Below, piece by piece: positions 18,078-24,734 of a stretch of DNA of 39,567 nt. The DNA comes from a virus. The notes beneath the pieces were generated by a model. It had not been told where the DNA came from. It saw only the letters and a list, made by a program, of their open reading frames with translations, and searched no databases. The stretch spans positions 1 through 39,567 of the IMG/VR virus record IMGVR_UViG_3300020281_000054. The stretch is one strand, 5' to 3'. Position numbers and translations under genes: made by a program. The number at the start of each line of letters is the position of its first letter. Positions within the stretch are counted from its first letter, which is position 1.

Positions 18078-18280
18078 TAGAGATTAACTCGATTCCTGTT
18101 ATTCTCTGCTGCACGGCGTCTTTCCTCTTCTTGGAGGAAGGCGAGTAACAAATTAACATAAACATCACGCTCCCATGGGATCATATTCTCTAACTCGGTC
18201 AAAGAATATTTGTGATGTTGCATCAACGCAAAATTAGTCTTGTATAAGTTTTCAAGACTGTCATGCAACAGGGCTATGCG
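18077..18280 (-). CDS. -1 frame extension of gp26 (tail-assembly chaperone T-like domain)
   Basis: A 67-codon segment in the -1 frame of gp26 that begins at the slippery site and ends as TAATG with the tape-measure gene. It has no ATG near its beginning: the longest independent start is TTG at 18268 (63 aa), and the first in-frame ATG is 15 codons later. It reads H-H-K-Y-S-L-T-E-L-E-N-M-I-P-W-E-R-D-V-Y and then a charged helix, the pattern of the short downstream partner of phage tail-assembly chaperone pairs (lambda T in GT; possibly the gp51 counterpart). A frameshift would give a protein of about 302 aa (235 from gp26 plus 67). Confidence 0.65.
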   Translation of the reverse strand, partial: RIALLHDSLENLYKTNFALMQHHKYSLTELENMIPWERDVYVNLLLAFLQEEERRRAAENNRNRVNL

Positions 18281-18984
18281 AAAAAAGCTGCTAAACCCTC
18301 AAATGTTATATCATTATCTTTTTTGGTTTTAGGGTTTCGCACAGTCATAGTATATGAAAGTTTTGGAATAGTCTCAAAGAATGTCTGGATCTTAGCGAAT
18401 TGGTCTGAATTTAGACTTTCTAGAAAATCCACTGCTTCTTTCTTGGTGAAACTATCATAAACTTCATCACCATCGAAAGCTTGAGCAATACATCCTGCTG
18501 CTAATTGAAAAACATCATCAATGGTTTGCTCTCCTTCTGTCATATTTTGTTGGACGAAAATGTCAAGTGAAGGATACTTCATAAGGACTCCAACATCATC
18601 AGTAAACATGATCTTAGGGTCATGATCCTCAGGCACTTGAAGCTCCACTTTGTCTAGTGGGACTTTAACATCTACTTGTGTGACTTCATCGTCAGGGCAG
18701 GTTACCTTAAATTCGCTGACCTCACCGACCGCTTTCGAGCGGATCTTGAGGAAAACGTATTCAATTTCAAATGTCGCAAGTTTCTCAACGTCTTTATCAG
18801 AGAGTGAAGTGCAGTTTTTGATAATTGTTTTGACCGCCTTAACCATCTCCTTCTCATTCTTCGATTCCATCGCAAGGTATAGGAGTTTCTCCTCCTTGAC
18901 GAGGAATGGTCGGTAAGATAATTTCTTACCTGTAAGAGGGATTTTAAGGTCATGCTCAGGTAACGCAAGTTTAGGTAATGGCAT
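18274..18984 (-). CDS. 26: gp26 baseplate hub / tail-assembly chaperone (236 aa)
   Basis: Matches the T4 gp26 family (Pfam T4_baseplate): MPLPKL, then K-I-P-L-T-G-K-K-L-S-Y-R-P-F-L-V-K-E-E-K, then L-L-Y-L-A-M-E-S near residue 35-41. Length is close to T4 gp26 (208 aa). It acts in building the central baseplate hub. Position directly upstream of two tape-measure-like genes, with a frameshift cassette at its 3' end, suggests the lambda gpG-like chaperone role that keeps the tape measure soluble. The start at 18984 has a TAAATA box 20 bases upstream. Confidence 0.8.
   Translation of the reverse strand: MPLPKLALPEHDLKIPLTGKKLSYRPFLVKEEKLLYLAMESKNEKEMVKAVKTIIKNCTSLSDKDVEKLATFEIEYVFLKIRSKAVGEVSEFKVTCPDDEVTQVDVKVPLDKVELQVPEDHDPKIMFTDDVGVLMKYPSLDIFVQQNMTEGEQTIDDVFQLAAGCIAQAFDGDEVYDSFTKKEAVDFLESLNSDQFAKIQTFFETIPKLSYTMTVRNPKTKKDNDITFEGLAAFFA
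18280..18300 (-). promoter_or_regulatory. Candidate programmed -1 frameshift site
   Basis: On the minus strand, gp26 ends GAGGG-TTTAGCAGC-TTTTTTC-GCA-TAG. T TTT TTC in the gp26 frame is a canonical X XXY YYZ slippery heptamer (18280-18286), two codons before the stop. GAGGG (18296-18300), nine bases upstream, matches a Shine-Dalgarno stimulator at the spacing seen in E. coli dnaX. Only a weak downstream stem (CTGT/ACAG) is visible. The -1 frame is open across the site into the 63-aa ORF. Confidence 0.65.
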
Positions 18985-19003
18985 AATATACTCAATCTAA
19001 TTA

Positions 19004-19011
19004 TATTTAGA
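19004..19011 (-). promoter_or_regulatory. Late-promoter-like box (TCTAAATA) before gp26
   Basis: Minus-strand TCTAAATA 20 bases before the gp26 start, at the end of the upstream gene; same TAAATA core as the other candidate late boxes. Confidence 0.4.
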
Positions 19012-19822
19012 GACCAATTCCGACAAAATTGTCAAGACTGGAATCTATACTAAGTGATGATAGCACATCGTCGTTGTCAACTGGAATAGTGACATCTTTG
19101 AGTGCACCTTTAAACATCTTAGCATTATTCGGTGTATCCATACGGTATCTTTCATAGTAGAAAGAAATATCTAATTTGATTAGATCTGTAGGTCCATTAT
19201 TTAGCGTGATTGCAGACATGTCAAATGGGAATGCCCCATACAGTGTCCAACATGCAGATACACCATTAAATCTACGCAATAATGTCCTCTCGTCTCCTAA
19301 TACTTTTCTAGTCTGAGATCCAACGTAGTTAGACGCTAATTCCCATTTGATTAGACGCATTGTAGTTGTATATTGATCATACATACCTACTCTATTCTCA
19401 GAGTCAGATGCAGTAAAATTCATCCACCTCTCAAAATACTCTCTATGATACATGTCCTTAGGTAGCAAGAATGATACTTGCACTTCACTAAAGGTTGTAT
19501 CTGTAGCAAACCGTCTCATAGCACCTACGTCCCTTACTGTGCCAACAGTTATTCGTCTACCAGGTATAGACACTGTATCAGCAAAGTAATTCATCATATC
19601 AGCATGCTCACGATATCTTGTCATTATCTTATTCTGCTGCTCAACTTCATCTTCAAACTGTAGTCCATTTGCCTCTTTCGCATGAAAAAGACCACCAATG
19701 CTTGTCATCACTGGCGGGGGTTGCACTACTACTTGAAAAAGATTAGACCTTGCAGGCTCCTTGTTACCTGTATTGATCTGCTCTCTAAAGTTATTAAATG
19801 AATTGGGTTCGTAGTAACTCAT
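19007..19822 (-). CDS. Tail-tube-like baseplate protein (271 aa), gp54/gp19 type
   Basis: Shows the fold pattern shared by T4 tail-tube gp19 and the tube-initiating baseplate proteins gp54/gp48: N-S-N-L-F-Q-V-V-V-type entry (R-S-N-L-F-Q-V-V-V), F-A-D-T-V-S-I-P-G-R-R-I-T, a strand E-V-Q-V-S-F-L-L, then Y-F-E-R-W-M-N-F and M-Y-D-Q-Y-T-T-T-M-R-L. It probably begins polymerisation of the tail tube on the hub, which would make it the gp54 counterpart; a second gp19-like tube protein cannot be excluded. Its start overlaps the preceding gene as ATGA. Confidence 0.6.
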   Translation of the reverse strand: MSYYEPNSFNNFREQINTGNKEPARSNLFQVVVQPPPVMTSIGGLFHAKEANGLQFEDEVEQQNKIMTRYREHADMMNYFADTVSIPGRRITVGTVRDVGAMRRFATDTTFSEVQVSFLLPKDMYHREYFERWMNFTASDSENRVGMYDQYTTTMRLIKWELASNYVGSQTRKVLGDERTLLRRFNGVSACWTLYGAFPFDMSAITLNNGPTDLIKLDISFYYERYRMDTPNNAKMFKGALKDVTIPVDNDDVLSSLSIDSSLDNFVGIGL

Positions 19823-20286
19823 ACCTTACTCCATATAAAGCTGCTTGGGACTTCAACTTTGACTCCTGCTCGTGTAAACAGAAACTGCTCTAATGGCAGT
19901 GGCACATAATCTGTAAAGGATTCCTTAGGTACTAAGTATATATTCGATGCTGCCGACATAAAGTATTTATGGTAGCAGCGGGCAGGATACGTTTGTGCAC
20001 CTCCTGCCCATGCTTTTCCTATTCCTTGTCTAGCGGATGGACGTAAATAGTGTATATTACCACCACTAAACTGTCCAAACATCATATCTACGTCAGTAAC
20101 TAGTGTCAAAGGGTGCATATCATACCAATCTACGTCTGTTTGTGCTACATAGTCATAGAATAGTATATCACCTTCAGATGGTGGACGTCCTAAAGGCTCC
20201 AAACCACTTCTAACCTGTGATCGATACCAATCCTTTGATTTGGACGATCCTCTTGCCGAGTCTTTGACATCCTTAAATAAACTCAT
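19819..20286 (-). CDS. Conserved phage morphogenesis-type protein (155 aa), function unknown
   Basis: Unassigned protein with a distinctive core: G-D-I-L-F-Y-D-Y, then D-M-H-P-L-T-L-V-T-D, then N-I-H-Y-L-R-P, then Y-H-K-Y-F and I-Y-L-V-P-K-E. Similar 'D..PL......N.HYL.P' segments occur in uncharacterised proteins near baseplate genes of other tailed phages. Both ends overlap neighbours as ATGA (gp4 upstream, tube-like protein downstream), tying it to head-tail assembly. A structural or assembly role is inferred from context only. Confidence 0.55.
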   Translation of the reverse strand: MSLFKDVKDSARGSSKSKDWYRSQVRSGLEPLGRPPSEGDILFYDYVAQTDVDWYDMHPLTLVTDVDMMFGQFSGGNIHYLRPSARQGIGKAWAGGAQTYPARCYHKYFMSAASNIYLVPKESFTDYVPLPLEQFLFTRAGVKVEVPSSFIWSKV

Positions 20287-20717
20287 ACTTTTAGGTGTTT
20301 TTCGGTTAATATCATAAATTCCATATTCCTGTCTTTACAGTATTCAATCGCAGCTTTCCATTTTGCTTGATTGACACCGAAAGTCCTTACCTCAGTAATA
20401 TAATTCTTTGTTTGCCTTTTTGGTCGTTTTGGTGCCTGACACTGTTTTTCTGGTTTGACTTCGACGATATATTTCTTAATACGCTCGTCTCTAGTCTTCG
20501 CTTTTACATAAAAATCAGGGAAATATCGGTGCACACGACGATCAACAGGTGAAATATAGGGTATAACAATCTCTTCACTACCCCACTGTAGGACATTTTC
20601 ATTCTTATCACACCACACCATAAACTTTCTTTCCCACAAACTCCTATAAATAATATTTGTAGGATCACCTTTATATTTTTTCGGATGTGATGGTCTGTAC
20701 CTACCCGAGTAACTCAT
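20283..20717 (-). CDS. 4: gp4 head completion protein (144 aa), nuclease-like
   Basis: T4 gp4 (also called gp50) finishes the DNA-filled head before tail joining. Length fits (T4 150 aa). The sequence has a TnsA/PD-(D/E)XK-type nuclease layout: Y-R-S-L-W-E-R-K-F (E29), Y-F-P-D-F-Y-V (D68) and I-V-E-V-K-P-E (E86, K88), consistent with trimming DNA ends. The ATG at 20717 overlaps by two bases the ATG of gp48 on the other strand, so its ribosome site and promoter lie inside gp48; a minus-strand TATAAATA sits at 20917-20924. Confidence 0.85.
   Translation of the reverse strand: MSYSGRYRPSHPKKYKGDPTNIIYRSLWERKFMVWCDKNENVLQWGSEEIVIPYISPVDRRVHRYFPDFYVKAKTRDERIKKYIVEVKPEKQCQAPKRPKRQTKNYITEVRTFGVNQAKWKAAIEYCKDRNMEFMILTEKHLKV
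20645..20652 (+). promoter_or_regulatory. T4-type late promoter box TATAAATA for gp48-gp53
   Basis: Perfect plus-strand TATAAATA inside the gp4 coding region, 64 bases before the gp48 ATG. It is the only well-placed late box for the two plus-strand genes. Confidence 0.55.
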
Positions 20718-21729
20718 GTCAAATAGACTACTAGTATTTCCAAGATCAAAACCTTACGGTGCAAGTCGCTCTGAGAGTAGAGGCGATGTGTCTCATCATG
20801 ACGCATACCCTACTGAGGTTGTCGATTACCTAAAATTGGATATATTCGACAGTCAGAGTGGTAACCCCTATAATAATATAGGAGGAGAAACAACTGCGAC
20901 AGTAGGATCCTCAATTTATTTATACCTTCCACCCAAACTTTCTGAGCAAATTAGTGCTAACTACACTAATCACAAGATGGGTCAGACAGGTAATGCTGCA
21001 TTAGGCATTGCTGCTGAAGGAATTGGTGATGGATTTGAAGACAAAGTAAAAGCTGGTGCGTCTGCTGCAAAATCACAACTGGGATTTAAAATGGGATCCC
21101 AAGCGATAAATGCAATAGTTGGTGCAACAGGAGCACAGTCAAGTCTATCTGCTAACAGTCTTTCTGCTATAACTCAAAAAAGAGTCTTTAACCCCTACGA
21201 AGAGACTACTTTTGAGGGTATGAATTACAGGAAACATAATTTTAACTTTAAATTGGTGCCAAAGAGTGCGTCAGACGTAGAAATGATATCTACCATCATA
21301 AAAACACTTCGTGTTGCTATGTTGCCTGGCTCAAGTAAAAAAATGTGGTTAACTATACCTGATTACTTTAAAATTAGTATAATCAGATATACCGATGATG
21401 GCACAACTGAAAAAATACGCACACCTGACAGACATGGTGGTGTATTGCAAGATTTATACAAATTCCCAACAAAACTCGTGTTAACAGACATGGGTATTGA
21501 TTATTCACCTGACGGCAACTATGCCTCTCTTAAATCATTCTTTGGACAATCAAATAACTATAGTGACTATGATTTTGGTCCTGTGAGCTATAACTTATCA
21601 CTTACATTCAGTGAAACTGCACTTCTGGTGAAAAACTTCTACGATCCAGACTATCAATATAGTGAAAATGGTGAATTTAACTGGGATGATTTCAGTGGTG
21701 GTGATGAAGAAACTTCAACAGAGAGCTAA
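20716..21729 (+). CDS. 48: gp48-like baseplate tail-tube cap protein (337 aa)
   Basis: Baseplate protein that caps the hub and seeds the tail tube. The N-terminus has L-L-V-F-P-R-S-K-P-Y and Y-L-K-L-D-I-F, then S-S-I-Y-L-Y-L-P-P-K-L; the C-terminal half has Y-R-K-H-N-F-N-F-K-L-V-P-K-S, the tube-like strand pattern (P-T-K-L-V-L-T-D-M-G-I-D-Y) and an acidic tail. Length fits T4 gp48 (364 aa), and the pairing with gp53 is usual in cyanomyoviruses; gp54 is the main alternative. It is one of two plus-strand genes in the window. Its stop overlaps the gp53 start as TAATG. Confidence 0.75.
   Translation: MSNRLLVFPRSKPYGASRSESRGDVSHHDAYPTEVVDYLKLDIFDSQSGNPYNNIGGETTATVGSSIYLYLPPKLSEQISANYTNHKMGQTGNAALGIAAEGIGDGFEDKVKAGASAAKSQLGFKMGSQAINAIVGATGAQSSLSANSLSAITQKRVFNPYEETTFEGMNYRKHNFNFKLVPKSASDVEMISTIIKTLRVAMLPGSSKKMWLTIPDYFKISIIRYTDDGTTEKIRTPDRHGGVLQDLYKFPTKLVLTDMGIDYSPDGNYASLKSFFGQSNNYSDYDFGPVSYNLSLTFSETALLVKNFYDPDYQYSENGEFNWDDFSGGDEETSTES
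20917..20924 (-). promoter_or_regulatory. Possible late promoter box TATAAATA for gp4 operon
   Basis: Perfect minus-strand TATAAATA inside gp48, 200 bases before the gp4 start. It is farther away than usual, but gp4 has no intergenic space for a promoter. Could also be chance in AT-rich coding sequence. Confidence 0.35.
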
Positions 21730-22757
21730 TGTCTACTTATTTCTCATATCTACCTAATATTAACATAAGACAGACAGGTTATCGTCAAGATAGCGGGTCT
21801 CCATTTGTTAATGCAAAGAATATTTTCAGAAGAGTAAAAATTAGAGATGAGTTAGATGACATTATCTTAGGTTTTGAGAAGTATTACATTCAAAACGCTG
21901 AAAGACCAGATCAACTCGCTCAAAAGTTTTATGGCGATACCAAATATGATTGGGTTATTTTGCTATGCAACGAAATAACCAATTTATACCATGACTGGCC
22001 AATGAGTGAATATGAGTTGACTAATTATGTGATGAGAAAATACAATATGACGAATCCTAGTGATATTGGTATGACTAGGCACTGGGTAACACAAGAAGTC
22101 AAGAGAAATGGAAGAGTCCATTTAGAGGAAGGACTTGAAGTGCCCGAAAACTTTGAATATTCATTTCCTGACGGTGTAACAGTAGAAAAGGAAAATCTTG
22201 TAAGACCTGTTTCTTACTATCAACACGAAACTAAGGAAAATGAGCGAAAACGTCAAATATACATTTTACGCACAGAATACCTAGATGACTTTGTAGAGGA
22301 ATTCTTCAGTTTAGTCTCATATCTTCCAAATGACGAATTAGAGGTAGATGTCTTTGGTAAGGATACTAAGAAGACTTATCGCACAGTCACAGAAATCTTC
22401 AAACCAACGAAAAAGCAATATACGACCGAAATCGGAAAAACACCAAGTATCACATTCTTGGCACAACAGCAACTTACGTCCAGAGTCTATAATCCTAGCA
22501 CTGGCACATCTACCATTAGTGGTCAAAATGGTGTTGCTGCAACATTATCACCTTATGATTCAAGTGGATCCTTCTCAAGCACAAGTGGCAACACAGACAG
22601 CACAGGCACAGAGTCCTCATCAAGCAGTTCTAGTAGCTCAAGTAGTAGCAGCAGTAACACATCTAGTAGTAGCAGCTCTTCTTCTTCGTCTAGCAGTGGT
22701 AGCTCTAGTAGCGGTAGTAGTGGAAGTAGCGGATCTGGTTATGGAGGGGGTTACTAG
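21729..22757 (+). CDS. 53: gp53 baseplate wedge protein with poly-serine tail (342 aa)
   Basis: The first 200 residues match gp53: R-P-D-Q-L-A-Q-K-F-Y-G-D-x-x-Y-D-W-V-I-L-L-C-N (59-81) followed by D-W-P-M-S-E-Y-E-L, the LysM-like signature of this wedge protein, which joins neighbouring baseplate wedges. T4 gp53 is 196 aa, so the last 140 or so residues are extra. Residues 296-337 are almost pure Ser with a few Gly and Asn, ending G-Y-G-G-G-Y. The serines use a mix of tcN and agY codons, so the tract is kept at protein level and is not a simple DNA slippage repeat. Ends shortly before a terminator. Confidence 0.85.
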   Translation: MSTYFSYLPNINIRQTGYRQDSGSPFVNAKNIFRRVKIRDELDDIILGFEKYYIQNAERPDQLAQKFYGDTKYDWVILLCNEITNLYHDWPMSEYELTNYVMRKYNMTNPSDIGMTRHWVTQEVKRNGRVHLEEGLEVPENFEYSFPDGVTVEKENLVRPVSYYQHETKENERKRQIYILRTEYLDDFVEEFFSLVSYLPNDELEVDVFGKDTKKTYRTVTEIFKPTKKQYTTEIGKTPSITFLAQQQLTSRVYNPSTGTSTISGQNGVAATLSPYDSSGSFSSTSGNTDSTGTESSSSSSSSSSSSSSNTSSSSSSSSSSSSGSSSSGSSGSSGSGYGGGY

Positions 22758-22786
22758 GTATTTTTACTTATCGCGACCCTACAGAC

Positions 22787-22816
22787 AAAAAAATACCCCG
22801 AATTTTTTTTCGGGGT
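22787..22816 (-). terminator. Intrinsic terminator between convergent operons
   Basis: ACCCCGAA (22795-22802) pairs with TTCGGGGT (22809-22816) in a perfect 8-bp stem with a T6 loop. On the minus strand it is followed by TATTTTTTTG, so it ends the leftward operon. It may also stop rightward gp53 transcription, though the T-run on that side is missing. Confidence 0.8.
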
Positions 22817-22832
22817 CTCGGTGAACGAGAAG

Positions 22833-23156
22833 TCAATTTCGGTTTAGGTAACCATGCTCTTGTAGAAAGTGCAGTGCTTCCTTTAATGATCCAAGGTGCA
22901 CACCTTCCAATGTTATCTGTGGATAGGATGCATCACCACCGAATTCCATTTGGAATTGCTGCTTAGTAAAGTCATCGTCTAATTTATATTCTTTATGCTT
23001 ACCACCAAGTGCGGCTACTAGTTGGCATGCTCTTTCAGACTCCTGTCCTCCATCCGAGTAGATGGTGACAGGTTTTTCTTTTAGTGGAGGATACTCTGAG
23101 ATAAGTTTCTGTCCACTATCTACAAACTCTTGACTCTTGTCTACTTTAACTACCAT
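22833..23156 (-). CDS. Glutaredoxin-fold protein without active-site cysteines (107 aa)
   Basis: Residues about 28-105 follow the glutaredoxin pattern: V-T-I-Y-S, a loop where CxxC normally sits (here D-G-G-Q-E-S-E-R-A-C), helix, then Y-P-Q-I-T-L-E-G-V-H-L-G-S with the cis-proline, and a final helix K-E-A-L-H-F-L. The catalytic CxxC is missing, so redox activity is doubtful; only one cysteine remains just past the loop. The ATG at 23156 overlaps the upstream stop by 11 bases; an in-frame start at 23216 would overlap the neighbour much more. It is the last gene before the terminator. Confidence 0.6.
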   Translation of the reverse strand: MVVKVDKSQEFVDSGQKLISEYPPLKEKPVTIYSDGGQESERACQLVAALGGKHKEYKLDDDFTKQQFQMEFGGDASYPQITLEGVHLGSLKEALHFLQEHGYLNRN

Positions 23157-23379
23157 GGGGTTTGTGATCCTTGAATTTGTCGTGGTTACCGTCGCCTGGC
23201 ATTTTACCGTAGGCAACGTATTGAATTGCTTGCATTGATCCCTCTAGTCTTTTGAGATCAGTTTCATTTTTAACATACTCTTCATACCATCCTTTTATTT
23301 CATCTTGTCTGGATTGAAGTTGCATTGTACGCTTAGTGAAGCGTTGAATTAGTTGCTCGTATGATTCTACAGTTTTCAT
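23146..23379 (-). CDS. Small helical hypothetical protein (77 aa)
   Basis: Mostly helical, probably coiled coil over residues 5-55 (Q-L-I-Q-R-F-T-K-R-T-M-Q-L and E-T-D-L-K-R-L-E-G-S-M-Q-A-I), with a polar His/Lys/Asp tail. UvsY was considered but the length (about 140 aa expected) and sequence do not fit. Coupled to the cupin gene by ATGA. Function unknown. Confidence 0.6.
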   Translation of the reverse strand: MKTVESYEQLIQRFTKRTMQLQSRQDEIKGWYEEYVKNETDLKRLEGSMQAIQYVAYGKMPGDGNHDKFKDHKPHGS

Positions 23380-23849
23380 TCACCTAATGTATGGATGACA
23401 GGTTTTTCTGTCTTTAATATATTATATAGTTGCATATTCTCTGCACAAGATACAGGATAAAATTCTGCACTAGCATCAAACCCATCGTATCTCTTTGCCT
23501 GATTGATTACAATGCTACCTTTCTCTCCCGACTGTGACCTATGGAATGTGCCACGAGGTATGATTAATGCACCACTATGCACATTGAGATGCACTATATG
23601 ATATGGAAATCTCCAATCATAATTAACTAACTCAAAGATTCTAGTGCCAGAGATCACTCTGTTGTAATCATCTTGGAAAGAATGTATGTAGAATTGTTTG
23701 CCTCCTACACAATCTGGTGGAGGTGACTGAGCAGGACCTTCATGCACTACTAAGTCAGAAGCATTAGATTCTTCTACTGATATATCATAAAAAATAACAC
23801 CGTCTGTTTCTCTAAACACTCGGTGTCTTTTAAAATGTATGTCACTCAT
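23376..23849 (-). CDS. Cupin-like protein (157 aa)
   Basis: Small beta-barrel protein of the cupin type. Signs are alternating strands in the middle: Y-H-I-V-H-L-N, then G-A-L-I-I-P-R-G-T-F-H-R-S, then G-S-I-V-I-N-Q-A. The P-R-G-T-x-H-R segment is the second cupin motif with its histidine; the first motif is less clear, so metal binding is uncertain. The start at 23849 overlaps the DUF4385 stop by 8 bases. A sugar- or metabolite-related enzyme is possible, but the substrate cannot be read. Confidence 0.55.
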   Translation of the reverse strand: MSDIHFKRHRVFRETDGVIFYDISVEESNASDLVVHEGPAQSPPPDCVGGKQFYIHSFQDDYNRVISGTRIFELVNYDWRFPYHIVHLNVHSGALIIPRGTFHRSQSGEKGSIVINQAKRYDGFDASAEFYPVSCAENMQLYNILKTEKPVIHTLGE

Positions 23850-24303
23850 GTGACCTCCATTGTTTTCTCATTTCTTTATATGTAGCATTGTTTGCTACAA
23901 TATCTCTAACCTTTTTAAATATCTTTGCTGACTCTGCATACTTACTAGTAGCATGGTCTTCTTCTTGTGGACGTATGTTTCCGTCGTCGTCATACTTTTT
24001 ACCAGAGTTGTGGTTTGCATAACGTCTTGCTCTTGTGAAACCCATCTCCAAAAACTTACGACACATATCCATACCAATGAAGTCCTCTTCATCTTTGTAG
24101 TCTAGATACATTCCAAAGATATGGTTGGCAGATTCTACTGCAATCTCTGGTGTCTTAAATCTCCAATGAGCACAGATATCGTTAGTATAAGGGCGAACCA
24201 GTAAAACTCCTTGCTCTCCCCTTCCAATACGATAAAGTTGGCGAGTTTCCGTGTCTGTAAAGTCAAGAGTCTTATAAGGGAGGTCATAATTAAACTCCTT
24301 CAT
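23842..24303 (-). CDS. DUF4385 family protein (153 aa)
   Basis: Fits the DUF4385 pattern known from bacteria and cyanophages: F-N-Y-D-L-P-Y-K-T-L-D-F, Y-R-I-G-R-G-E-Q-G-V-L-L-V-R-P-Y, H-W-R-F-K-T-P-E-I-A, and M-G-F-T-R-A-R-R-Y-A-N-H-x-x-G-K-K-Y. No biochemical function is known for the family. The frame extends to 24345, but the ATG at 24303 (ATGAAGGAGTTTAA) overlaps the upstream stop and begins at the family's conserved N-terminus, so I use it. Confidence 0.75.
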   Translation of the reverse strand: MKEFNYDLPYKTLDFTDTETRQLYRIGRGEQGVLLVRPYTNDICAHWRFKTPEIAVESANHIFGMYLDYKDEEDFIGMDMCRKFLEMGFTRARRYANHNSGKKYDDDGNIRPQEEDHATSKYAESAKIFKKVRDIVANNATYKEMRKQWRSHE

Positions 24304-24517
24304 CTTCTTGCTTTTCTTTCTTTTTTTGCTCATCAATAGCATCATCTAATCGATCAAACATATCATCTATGTTGATAAGATTCTCAATTTGTGAGACCAT
24401 GGCACCTATCTCTCTAATGAGGTAGGGTCTCTCTGATCTTGCAGCAAATGCGAGTGCTTCCCGAAGATTATCTTCAGCACTCTTCAGACTCTCTTCAACT
24501 TGTTTAGATAATGCCAT
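24290..24517 (-). CDS. Small helical hypothetical protein (75 aa)
   Basis: Helical protein with the pattern K-S-A-E-D-N-L-R-E-A-L-A-F-A-A-R-S-E-R-P and a lysine/glutamate-rich C-terminus. No recognised function. The ATG overlaps the upstream stop as TAATG; its end overlaps DUF4385 by 14 bases. Confidence 0.65.
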   Translation of the reverse strand: MALSKQVEESLKSAEDNLREALAFAARSERPYLIREIGAMVSQIENLINIDDMFDRLDDAIDEQKKKEKQEDEGV

Positions 24518-24726
24518 TAATCTTTTTTGTGTGCTTGTCTATGTCCTTCTACTATAGCATCAACTATAATTTTTTTCAACTCTCTTGATTTCTTTCTACC
24601 AAGTCCTGCTCTGGTGTCAATCTTTACTTTGACCCAATAGAGTCCAATAAGAAATAGGGTAAATGGAATTGCATCTGCCCATGAGATTTCATTCCATGCC
24701 TCTACGACATTTAATACTCCAAACAT
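24517..24726 (-). CDS. Single-pass membrane protein (69 aa)
   Basis: One hydrophobic helix at about residues 19-36 (A-I-P-F-T-L-F-L-I-G-L-Y-W-V-K-V), then a basic cytoplasmic tail (G-L-G-R-K-K-S-R-E-L-K-K). The ATG at 24726 has GAGG 6 bases upstream and is chosen over a TTG at 24738. Function unknown; the positive tail suggests an inner-membrane protein with the C-terminus inside. Confidence 0.6.
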   Translation of the reverse strand: MFGVLNVVEAWNEISWADAIPFTLFLIGLYWVKVKIDTRAGLGRKKSRELKKIIVDAIVEGHRQAHKKD

Positions 24727-24734
24727 AATTAACC

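Noticed and set aside
22348-22824. A 158-codon plus-strand frame overlapping the end of gp53
   Set aside because: It is the shifted reading of the serine-codon tract (giving Ala/Val/Gln runs) and runs into the terminator; gp53 in the other frame has clear family motifs.
23146-23379. UvsY recombination mediator
   Set aside because: Protein is about half the expected length and lacks matching segments; only general helical character is shared.
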